Source: Bin103 sp002238925
Lineage (GTDB): Bacteria; Spirochaetota; Spirochaetia; SZUA-6; Bin103
Assembly (NCBI GenBank): GCA_965208065.1
Contig: OZ242313.1
Span: 1,302,001 to 1,366,000 of the forward strand
Reading direction: 5' to 3'
Length of the DNA stretch: 64,000 bases
In this document: one piece after another, positions 8,964-15,973 of the stretch
How the letters are laid out: each line of letters opens with the position of its first letter
How positions within the stretch are numbered: the stretch's first letter is position 1
Program-made: the position numbers and the translations under genes
Notes under the pieces: model-generated
What the model was told of the DNA's origin: nothing
The model's input: only the letters and a program-made list of their open reading frames with translations
Database searches by the model: none

Positions 8964-9004
8964 GCAGGCGAACCGTTCTTCCTGCATGGTTGCGCGAGTC
9001 GCCG

Positions 9005-9577
9005 CTACGACGTCGCTCGGGATGCCGCAATGAGGTCTGCGCCACTCTCGAATGTCTTCCCCGTGGTCGGTGCCAGGGTCCCGTCATTGATCAGCATGAG
9101 CCAGCGTACTTCCTGGGCCCATGAGACTATGTCAGTAAACACCGAGCGCAATTGGTCCAACTCATCAAGGACGCCGGAGTCATGAACCGCCGCAGATCGC
9201 AAGGCCTTGAGCGCTGTGTGAAGCCTAATCAGCTCCTCGCATTCGGTGCGGAAGTACTCCTCAGCTTGTTCAAGAGCCTGAACGGCGGCCCCGTCCGGGT
9301 CCATGATCGTGCCAGGCTCAACTGACTCGACTTCCGTCTTGAGCTTGTCCGTCATCCGCGAGATCGCGGTCGTCACGGATTCGCGTCGTTCGCGAGAATT
9401 CCGCGCAAGGCCAATCACTGTTTCTTCGATCCGGTGGTCGATAGCCCGTCCGGGGTTCGGGGACCGAATCCAACTCAGGTCGTTCCGACCCGGTGCCTCC
9501 GCCAACCACGGTAGGATGTGTCCGACATGATAAACGATGTCGCTATGCGACGCGATGGGTTCGCGGACAGTAGCCAT
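9005..9577 (-). CDS. Hypothetical helical protein, 190 residues
   Basis: Not recognised. The ATG at 9577 is preceded by an AAGGGT ribosome site with good spacing; a TTG two codons upstream is in frame but less likely. The sequence is rich in Glu, Ala, Arg and Leu with heptad-like helices from about residue 40 to 160 (ISRMTDKLKTEVES, ALEQAEEYFRTEC, LIRLHTALKAL). There is no signal peptide or membrane segment. It stands alone between two plus-strand metabolic genes and has slightly lower G+C than its neighbours, which may indicate recent acquisition. Confidence 0.6.
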   Translation of the reverse strand: MATVREPIASHSDIVYHVGHILPWLAEAPGRNDLSWIRSPNPGRAIDHRIEETVIGLARNSRERRESVTTAISRMTDKLKTEVESVEPGTIMDPDGAAVQALEQAEEYFRTECEELIRLHTALKALRSAAVHDSGVLDELDQLRSVFTDIVSWAQEVRWLMLINDGTLAPTTGKTFESGADLIAASRATS

Positions 9578-9706
9578 ATTCAACCCTTCTCAATAACGTA
9601 CCGACCTTGCCTGTACCCTTGTGCGAGAGTCAAGGACCACCTCGCCCAGATACGCCCAGATCCCCCCGTGCGGCCAGTGATCTGCTAATCTGCCGGCGGG
9701 GGAGAG

Positions 9707-10798
9707 ATGCAGTATCGGTTCACGGAGGGGGCCGGGGTGGACCCGGCGGAGAAGGCGCGCATGATCGACGCCGGGACGCTGCAGGCGTTTACGGCGAAGG
9801 TGTTCGAGGGGCTCGGCATGCCGGCGGGCGACGCTGCGACGGAGGCGGAGGTGTTGGTGTGGGCCAACCTTCGCGGCATCGACTCGCACGGGGTGCAGCG
9901 GGTGGCAGCTTACAGCAGGGCGGTGGACGCTGGCGGCATGAACCCGCGCCCGCGCATCCGGGTGGAGCGGGAAACCGCGGCTACCGTGCTGATCGAGGCG
10001 GACTACGCGTTCGGGCCGGTGGTGACGGTGCAGGCGATGGAGCGGGTCATCGCCAAGGCGCGCAGCGCGGGCATCGGCTGGGGGCTGATCCGCAACACCT
10101 CGCACCAGGGCGCGATGGCCTATTACACGCAGATGGCGGCGCGGGCCGGGCTGGCCGGTCTGGCGGTGGTGTGCAGCCCGCCCAACATGGCGCCGCCGGG
10201 GGCGAAGCAGGCGGGCACCCACAACAGCCCGATCGCGGTGTCCGTTCCCGGCCTGCGGCGGCCGCCGATCAGCCTTGACATGGCCACCAGCGTGGCGGCG
10301 GGCGGCAAGTTGGACGTGGCCCGGGACAAGGGAGTTGCGATTCCGCAGGAGTGGGCGCTGGACGCGGAGGGCCGTCCGACCACCGACCCGGGGCAGTCTG
10401 CCTTCCTGCGGCCCGCCGCCGGCTACAAGGGCTACGGTCTGGCGCTGATATTCGAGTGCCTGTCGAGCCTGATGGTGGGCAACCCGTTGCTGAGCACCAC
10501 GATCAGCGGTGAGGGTGCTCCACGCCCCGGAACCCAGAACAGCTTCGTGGCGGCCATCGACATCGCCGCCTTCACCGACGTGGAGGCGTTCAAGCGCGAC
10601 GTGGACCGGCTGGCCGACGCCATGAACGCCCTGGACACCGTGGACGGCGCGCCGCCGATCCTGGTACCGGGCCAGCCGGAGGAGCAGGTACTGGCCGAGC
10701 GCACCGCGAACGGCATTCCGCTGCCGCCCGGCACGGTCGCCAAGCTGCGCGCCGCCGCCGAGCGCTTCGGTCTCGACCTGCCGGCCGCGCTCGCGTAG
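9707..10798 (+). CDS. Ldh_2-family (malate/L-lactate/ureidoglycolate-type) dehydrogenase
   Basis: A 363-residue member of the YlbC/YiaK/AllD dehydrogenase family, which has its own NAD(P)-binding fold. Landmarks: ANLRGIDSHGVQRV around residue 55 (the conserved D-S-H-G), GIGWGLIRNTSHQG around residue 125, GTNP-like GTHNSPIAVSVPG, the DMATSVAAGGK stretch, and ALIFECLSSLMVG. Relatives oxidise 2-hydroxy acids such as malate, ureidoglycolate or 2,3-diketogulonate. GGGGGAGAG lies directly before the ATG. It is flanked by convergent genes and appears to be a single transcription unit. Substrate unknown. Confidence 0.92.
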   Translation: MQYRFTEGAGVDPAEKARMIDAGTLQAFTAKVFEGLGMPAGDAATEAEVLVWANLRGIDSHGVQRVAAYSRAVDAGGMNPRPRIRVERETAATVLIEADYAFGPVVTVQAMERVIAKARSAGIGWGLIRNTSHQGAMAYYTQMAARAGLAGLAVVCSPPNMAPPGAKQAGTHNSPIAVSVPGLRRPPISLDMATSVAAGGKLDVARDKGVAIPQEWALDAEGRPTTDPGQSAFLRPAAGYKGYGLALIFECLSSLMVGNPLLSTTISGEGAPRPGTQNSFVAAIDIAAFTDVEAFKRDVDRLADAMNALDTVDGAPPILVPGQPEEQVLAERTANGIPLPPGTVAKLRAAAERFGLDLPAALA

Positions 10799-10897
10799 TT
10801 AGCCGCGCTTCCGCGCTTCCAGCGGATCACACTTGCCGGCAGTACACGCGTGGCGAGGCTCCGGCTTCCGCAGGCGGGAGTGGTGCCGGCGGCGAGG

Positions 10898-12283
10898 CTA
10901 CGCCGCCCGCCAGGGAAGGGTGCCGCCGGCGCCGAGGCGGCGGATTAGCAGGGCCAGCTCCAGGGCGTGGTAGTCGCCCCACTGGCAGGACTCGCCGCAC
11001 GGGATGCGGCGGCCTGCCGGGACGTGGTCCCAGCCGTTGGGGCGGTGGTAGACGGTGTGCAACAGCACGCCCTGGTGCGCCGGGTCGGTGGCCAGGTAGG
11101 GCTCCGCGAACAGGGTACGGGCGACGGTGAGGCCGGCGGCCAGCAGGCGCTCGGCGCCGGGCGGGCGGACCGCTTTCGGCAGCCCCGCGAGGCGCAGCAG
11201 GCCCTGGGCGGCGATGGCGGCGGCGGAGCTGTCCACCGGCTCGTGGTCGTTGAAGGGGTCGGAAGCCGTGGCCCGCCAGTCGCCCAGGGCCGCCAGGCCG
11301 GGGGCGCCGGTGTCCCAGTAGGGGATGCCGTCGGCGGCGCTGTTGGCGAGGTAGAACTCGGCGGTCACGGCCGCCGCGGCGCCCACCCGCTGCACCGCCT
11401 CCGCGTGGGTGGCCAGCCCCGGCACGGCGGCTTCTGCGACCGCCTCCGCCGGCACCTCGGCGAGGTACTCCAGCATCTCCGCGCAGCCCGTGATGGCCCA
11501 CGCCAGGCCGCGGGTCCAGGTGGAGAACGGCGAGAAGCCCTGCTGCGTGCTCGGACAGCGGTAGTTGCCGTCGTTGACGTTGAAAAGCGCCTCGTGCACC
11601 ACGCGGCCCGGGGTGTCGTAGTGGTCGCGGCCTTGGCCGAAGAAGACGTTGTAGCGCAAGGTGGTTTCCAGGTGCTGGAGCAGGCGGTGCAGCAGGGAGA
11701 TGCGGCGGTCGTGTTCGCCCATCAGCACCTGGCCCAGTTCGTGCGCGGCGGCGAGCACGCGCAGCGAGCGGATGGTGTCGATAAACAGCGACTGCGGGCC
11801 GTTGAACGAGCAGATGTAGCCCAGGCCGCCGGGCAGCATGGTCCAGCGCGCGGCCTGCACGGCGCCGGACACGCGGATCGCCAGTTGCAGGTGCTCGACG
11901 TCGCCTTCGGTGGCCTGCCAGCGCCCCTCGCGGGCCAGGCGCAGCAGGTTGCCGTAGGTGCTCATGGTGTTGAAGCCGTGGTCGTGCACGCCGACGTGGG
12001 TGAGGTGGGCCGGCATCACGCGCCGCATGCCGTCCCGTCCCAGCTCCAGCAGGTCGTCGTCGCCGGTAGCGTCGAAGGTGAGCAGCGCGGCGCCGTACTG
12101 GAACCCCTGCGTCCACTCGGTCCAGCCGCGCGTGGTGTACTGGCCTTCAATGGTATACACCGGCGCGCCGCGGGCGGCGTCCCAATTCGCGTCCAGGTCG
12201 CGGATCTTGCCTCCAGCCAAGGCGAAGACTGACTCGACGGCGGCGACGAGGTCGTGCGGTTGCAATGCAGTGTCAATGTTCAT
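10898..12283 (-). CDS. GH88-like (alpha/alpha)6-barrel glycosidase
   Basis: A 461-residue protein resembling unsaturated glucuronyl/rhamnogalacturonyl hydrolases (GH88). Seen landmarks: GVHDHGFNTMSTYGNLLRLA near residue 95, CPSTQQGFSPFSTWTRGLAWAITG near residue 245 (the T-W-R-G-x-A-W signature), DSSAAAIAAQGLLRLA near residue 350, and the C-terminal CGESCQWGDYHALELALL. GH88 enzymes hydrate the 4,5-double bond of unsaturated uronic acids left by polysaccharide lyases. No signal peptide is visible, so action would be cytoplasmic. It lies downstream of a deacetylase and an SDR on the same strand (157 bp gap), consistent with a glycan-degradation group. Confidence 0.75.
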   Translation of the reverse strand: MNIDTALQPHDLVAAVESVFALAGGKIRDLDANWDAARGAPVYTIEGQYTTRGWTEWTQGFQYGAALLTFDATGDDDLLELGRDGMRRVMPAHLTHVGVHDHGFNTMSTYGNLLRLAREGRWQATEGDVEHLQLAIRVSGAVQAARWTMLPGGLGYICSFNGPQSLFIDTIRSLRVLAAAHELGQVLMGEHDRRISLLHRLLQHLETTLRYNVFFGQGRDHYDTPGRVVHEALFNVNDGNYRCPSTQQGFSPFSTWTRGLAWAITGCAEMLEYLAEVPAEAVAEAAVPGLATHAEAVQRVGAAAAVTAEFYLANSAADGIPYWDTGAPGLAALGDWRATASDPFNDHEPVDSSAAAIAAQGLLRLAGLPKAVRPPGAERLLAAGLTVARTLFAEPYLATDPAHQGVLLHTVYHRPNGWDHVPAGRRIPCGESCQWGDYHALELALLIRRLGAGGTLPWRAA

Positions 12284-12440
12284 CAGGCCGTTCCAAGCGT
12301 TGCGGCGGCGCGAATCGATCGCCTACGGTCGGCATGTCCGGGCCGGCCGAGCGGCGATTCCAGTGCGCCGTAGGTCATAGTACTGCAAAGGCGAAGCCAC
12401 GGCAGGCTCGCCATCCGGGCCGGCGGAGTGCTCACGCCTC

Positions 12441-13226
12441 TCACAGGCGCAGCAGGCTGAAGCCGCCGTCCACGTCTACCACCGTACCCTGCGAGAAGTC
12501 GAAGTCGCCACTGATGAGTGCCGCCACCGCGCGGCCCACGTCCTCCGGCGTGCCCCAGCGGCCCTGCGGCACCAGCCCCTCCGCGATCAGGGCGTCGTAC
12601 TTCTCCTTGACCGCGCGCGTCATGTCGGTCTGCATCAGGCCGGGCCGCACCTCGTACACGCCGATGCCGGCCTCCGCCAAGCGCACGGCGAACAGCTCGC
12701 GCGCCATGGCCAGCCCCGCCTTGGACACGCAGTACTCGCCGCGGCTCACCGACGCGTAGGCGGCGGAGATGGAATTGACGAAGATTACCGCCCGCCGCCG
12801 CGCCGGCGCCTGCGGCTGCGCGAGCCAGTGGCGGGCCACCGCCTGGGTGAGGAAATAGGGGCCGGTCAGGTTGGTGGCCAGCACCTCGTTGAACGACTCC
12901 TCGCTCGCCTCCAGCAGGTCGGCGCGCTGCCGCGGCGCGATGCCGGCGTTGTTCACCAGCACTTCCAGGCTGCCGAACTCGGCCAGGGTCGCGGCGAGCA
13001 GGCCTTCGCGGTCCGCCAACACGGCGACGTCTCCCTGCACCGGGTGGAAGCGCTGTCGTTCGTCCGGCGCGCGCTCCCGGCACGCCGCCGCGGTGGCCGC
13101 CGCCGCCTCCGCGTCGCTGCGGTAGTTGATCGCCACCGAGTAGCCGGCCGCCGCCAGCGCCAGCGCCACCCCGGAGCCGAGGCCGCGGCTGCCACCCGTG
13201 ACCAGCGCCACCGGAGCGCCTGCCAT
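12441..13226 (-). CDS. Short-chain dehydrogenase/reductase (3-oxoacyl-ACP reductase-like)
   Basis: A 261-residue SDR. The cofactor motif is TGGSRGLG at residues about 10-17, then NNAG near residue 92, a serine in VNSISAAYAS, and the catalytic Y-x-x-x-K as YCVSK. The C-terminus ends with the usual DVDGGFSLLRL strand. The start ATG directly abuts the stop codon of the PIG-L deacetylase gene (13227), so the two are surely translated from one mRNA. Pairing with a deacetylase and a GH88-like enzyme suggests oxidation or reduction of a sugar, though the best family match by eye is the broad FabG-like group. Confidence 0.9.
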   Translation of the reverse strand: MAGAPVALVTGGSRGLGSGVALALAAAGYSVAINYRSDAEAAAATAAACRERAPDERQRFHPVQGDVAVLADREGLLAATLAEFGSLEVLVNNAGIAPRQRADLLEASEESFNEVLATNLTGPYFLTQAVARHWLAQPQAPARRRAVIFVNSISAAYASVSRGEYCVSKAGLAMARELFAVRLAEAGIGVYEVRPGLMQTDMTRAVKEKYDALIAEGLVPQGRWGTPEDVGRAVAALISGDFDFSQGTVVDVDGGFSLLRL

Positions 13227-13985
13227 CTACATCACCCCCGGGCGGCCGGCCAGCAGGGTCATCGGGTCGGTGATCGGCACCGGGTTGCGCATCAGGTAGG
13301 CCTCGCCGAACTCGGCGCCGATCATGCGTCCGTAGTAGCGGTGGCGGCCTTCCCAGGCGGCCAGGAAATCGGATCGCGACAGGTAGGTCTCCGGCTCCGC
13401 GTCCGCCTCGGCATCCGCGCCGGCGGCGCCGTCGGGCGGGGCCGATGGGTGCAGTTGCGACGCGTAGCACGCCACCGCCCGCGCCTTGGTGGCGAACTGC
13501 TCGCTGATGTCCACGATCAGCGACGGCCGCGCGACGTAACGCGACAGTTGGAACAGCATCGCCTCCGGGCGGTGCGCGACCGGGCCGCCGGGGTGCTTGG
13601 CGACGCCGGCAAACCACCAGGCGTCCTTCATCAGCAGGCTGGTGTTGACGTGGTCGGGGTGGTGATCCTCCCAGTACGGGCCCACCAGCATGCGCGGCTG
13701 CTCGCTGCGGATCACCTCCACCAGCCGCGTGCGGTACTCCACGGAACGCTCCACGAAGCCGTCCGGCAGGTCCAGGTCCAGCCGTACGTCCAGCCCCAGG
13801 ATGGCGGTAGCGCGGGAACGTTCCTCATCCCGGAGCTTCGCGTTGCCGCGCGTGCCCAATTCACCGCGAGTCAGGTCCACCACACCGATGCGGGCCCCGG
13901 CGGCCTTGCAGCGCAGCAACAGGCCGGCGCAGCCCAGTTCGGCATCGTCGGGATGCGCGCACACCGCCAATACATCAACACCCAT
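13227..13985 (-). CDS. PIG-L/BshB1-like zinc N-deacetylase
   Basis: A 252-residue LmbE-like deacetylase. The zinc motif AHPDDAELGCAG is at residues about 10-21 (His-Pro-Asp-Asp), followed by LTRGELGTRG and the third-ligand motif HHPDH near residue 108. These enzymes remove acetyl groups from N-acetylglucosamine-type conjugates; BshB1 does so in bacillithiol synthesis. No bshA or bshC is seen here. An alanine/aspartate-rich insert (GADAEADAEPE) lies near residue 190. The gene is first in a likely operon with the SDR, which it abuts with no spacer. Confidence 0.9.
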   Translation of the reverse strand: MGVDVLAVCAHPDDAELGCAGLLLRCKAAGARIGVVDLTRGELGTRGNAKLRDEERSRATAILGLDVRLDLDLPDGFVERSVEYRTRLVEVIRSEQPRMLVGPYWEDHHPDHVNTSLLMKDAWWFAGVAKHPGGPVAHRPEAMLFQLSRYVARPSLIVDISEQFATKARAVACYASQLHPSAPPDGAAGADAEADAEPETYLSRSDFLAAWEGRHRYYGRMIGAEFGEAYLMRNPVPITDPMTLLAGRPGVM

Positions 13986-14074
13986 GTCGGCGCGATTGTA
14001 CCAAGAACACGCCCTTGCATCCCTTGCATCACGACACTTCGTTACTTCGCCGTTTCGTGTAGTATGTTCTCGCC

Positions 14075-14355
14075 GTGATTCGGTCGTGGCGCAATGCAGC
14101 GAGTGAGAAGGTATGGCTTGGCGAGCGACCGAATCGATTCAGGGGCCTGGACTTCGACGCTGCGTTGGACCTTTGCTTGCGCTGAACGTCGCCCAGACGC
14201 TGCGCGATCTGAGTCCGCTCAAGAGCGTCGGTCTTCACAAGCTGAAGGGAGCGCGTCGGCATCAATGGGCGATGACCGTGAACGGCCCTTGGCGGATCTG
14301 TTTCGAGTTCCGCAGGGGCGACGCCCATGAAGTGGAGATCGTCGACTACCACTGA
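14075..14355 (+). pseudogene. higB: Frameshifted HigB-type RelE-superfamily toxin
   Basis: From GTG at 14075 the frame reads VIRSWRNAASEKVWLGE, a good HigB N-terminus, but meets TGA after 36 codons. From about 14170 the frame one base back continues the family: ALNVAQTLRDLSPLKS, HKLKGARRHQWAM and the hallmark end WRICFEFRRGDAHEVEIVDYH. A single-base indel near 14175 joins the two halves. I see no slippery heptamer, so a mutation or a sequencing error is likelier than programmed frameshifting. TAGTAT at 14060-14065 is a plausible -10. The antitoxin follows after 16 bp. Confidence 0.75.
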
Positions 14356-14371
14356 TTGCCATCAGGAGGGT

Positions 14372-14668
14372 ATGCATATGGAACCAATATCGCATCCGGG
14401 CCGGTTGTTGAGGCGTGAGCTCCAAGCCCGGCAGCTTAGTGCCAACCGATTGGCGCTCAACCTTGGCGTGCCGTCGGGACGCATCACCAATATCCTGAAT
14501 GGGCGCCGGTCGATTACTGCAGACACCGCGTTGCGGCTTGGCCGTTACTTCGGCAACAGCCCGCGCTTCTGGCTTGATCTTCAGAGTCAGCATGACTTGG
14601 CGGCGCTCGAGCGAGAGCGTGGGCGCGAGATTTCCAGCCAAGTGCACCCCGCTGCCGCTACTACCTGA
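14372..14668 (+). CDS. higA: HigA-family antitoxin (Xre-type HTH)
   Basis: A 98-residue helix-turn-helix antitoxin. The start ATG at 14372 is preceded by AGGAGGG, and the protein begins HMEPISHPGRLLRRELQ, the usual HigA N-terminus. The HTH spans residues about 22-60 (LSANRLALNLGVPSGRITNILNG is the helix-turn-helix core), followed by TADTALRLGRYFGNSPRFW. It binds HigB and represses the shared promoter in known systems. The partner toxin gene upstream is frameshifted, so this may be a solitary antitoxin. It ends 10 bp before the convergent PQQ-like gene. Confidence 0.9.
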   Translation: MHMEPISHPGRLLRRELQARQLSANRLALNLGVPSGRITNILNGRRSITADTALRLGRYFGNSPRFWLDLQSQHDLAALERERGREISSQVHPAAATT

Positions 14669-14677
14669 AGGCGGTTT

Positions 14678-15970
14678 TCAGAACACCTCTTCCATGACGT
14701 AGAAGTAGTTTTCGTCGGTGCCGAAGATCAGGTACTTGCCGGCTACCACCGGGGCGCTTAGCACGGCGCCCTCCAGGTCCATCTCCCACAGCAGCTTGCC
14801 GTTCTGGGCCGACAGCGCCACCAGCCGCGGCGGCCGGCCCCCCGGCACGCCGTCGCCGCGTACCCCGAAGTAGACCCGGTCGCCGGCCACGGTAGGCGCG
14901 CTGCTGGTCGGGTACAGGAAGGTGTGCCGCCACGCCTCGCGGCCGTTGCGGCTGTTGAAGGCGCGCACCACCGCGTCGCCGCTGGTGTAGATCACGGTGT
15001 TGCGCCACAGCGCCGGGGCCAGGTAGTCCAGGAGCTGCAGGTTGTCCACGAATACCCGGTATGGCTCGTAGAGGCGCTCGCCGGCGTCGCCGAAGAACGA
15101 CTCTTCTTCCATGCGCCACAGTTCCTCGCCGGTGAGCCGGTCCACCGCGTAATACACGAACAGCAGGTTGCCGGTAATGGTACGTCCGGGGCCGGCGGCG
15201 GAGTAGAACAACTCGTCGCCGCGCAGCGCCGGGAACGAATACCAGTTCAGCCCCGGCGTGGTGCGCTTCACCCACAGGTAGCCCTGCTCGTACACGTCGT
15301 AGGCGCCGAAGCTGGCGCCGCTGCCGGGCGGACCGGGCGCCCAGTACATCACCCCGTCGTACACCTGGAAGGTGTGGAACGACCACACCGGGTTGGGGAT
15401 GTAGTGCACCTCCCGGCCGGCGTCGGCGGTCACGAAATGGGTGTTGCCGCGGTCGCTGGTGAACATCACCAGGTCGCCGTAGCGCAGGATCAGCGACTGC
15501 ACGGTGTACTCGGTCGGGAACCGCCAGCGCTCTTCCCCGGTGTCGCGCGCCACCGCGTACACGTGGCCGTCGTTGGAGCCGAAGTAGAGGTGGTCCTGAT
15601 CGGCGAACGGCACCGAGTTGACCGGCGCCTGCGCCTTGAAGATCCACCTCATGTAGCCGCTGTGCACGTCCAGCGCGTAGAAGTTGCCGTCGTCGGAGCC
15701 GAAGTAGATGGTGTCGTCCACCACCACCGGCGGGTTGAAGCTGCGTGCCTGCTCGCCGCCGGCCTGCAACTGCAGCTGCCACTTCACCGCCAGCGGCGGC
15801 TGAATCCGCGTGTCGGTTATCCCGCGCCCCTCCTCGCCGCGAAACATCACCCAGTCCTGACTCGCCCCGCCATGCACGGCCACCGGAAGCAACGCGCCCA
15901 TCAGAACGAACAGCGCGGCCAGCGCGGGTACGGTGCGCTGCGCGGAGTCACCGCCCCTCACGTCTTGCAT
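14678..15970 (-). CDS. PQQ-like beta-propeller repeat protein, exported
   Basis: A 430-residue protein with an N-terminal signal segment (ALAALFVLMGALLPVAVHG, residues about 15-34) followed by repeated propeller blades: DDTIYFGSDDGNFYALD, HLYFGSNDGHVYAVARDTGEERW, and WRNTVIYTSGDAVVRAFNSRNG. This is the BamB/quinoprotein-type fold; nothing shows that PQQ is bound. It is the last gene of a minus-strand group MoxR, DUF58, transglutaminase, and starts 4 bp after the stop of the transglutaminase gene. It likely acts outside the cytoplasmic membrane together with that cluster, perhaps as a scaffold. Confidence 0.85.
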   Translation of the reverse strand: MQDVRGGDSAQRTVPALAALFVLMGALLPVAVHGGASQDWVMFRGEEGRGITDTRIQPPLAVKWQLQLQAGGEQARSFNPPVVVDDTIYFGSDDGNFYALDVHSGYMRWIFKAQAPVNSVPFADQDHLYFGSNDGHVYAVARDTGEERWRFPTEYTVQSLILRYGDLVMFTSDRGNTHFVTADAGREVHYIPNPVWSFHTFQVYDGVMYWAPGPPGSGASFGAYDVYEQGYLWVKRTTPGLNWYSFPALRGDELFYSAAGPGRTITGNLLFVYYAVDRLTGEELWRMEEESFFGDAGERLYEPYRVFVDNLQLLDYLAPALWRNTVIYTSGDAVVRAFNSRNGREAWRHTFLYPTSSAPTVAGDRVYFGVRGDGVPGGRPPRLVALSAQNGKLLWEMDLEGAVLSAPVVAGKYLIFGTDENYFYVMEEVF

Positions 15971-15973
15971 CGA

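Noticed and set aside
14160..14185. Programmed frameshift in HigB
   Set aside because: No X-XXY-YYZ slippery heptamer or downstream structure was seen at the crossover; a simple indel is more likely.
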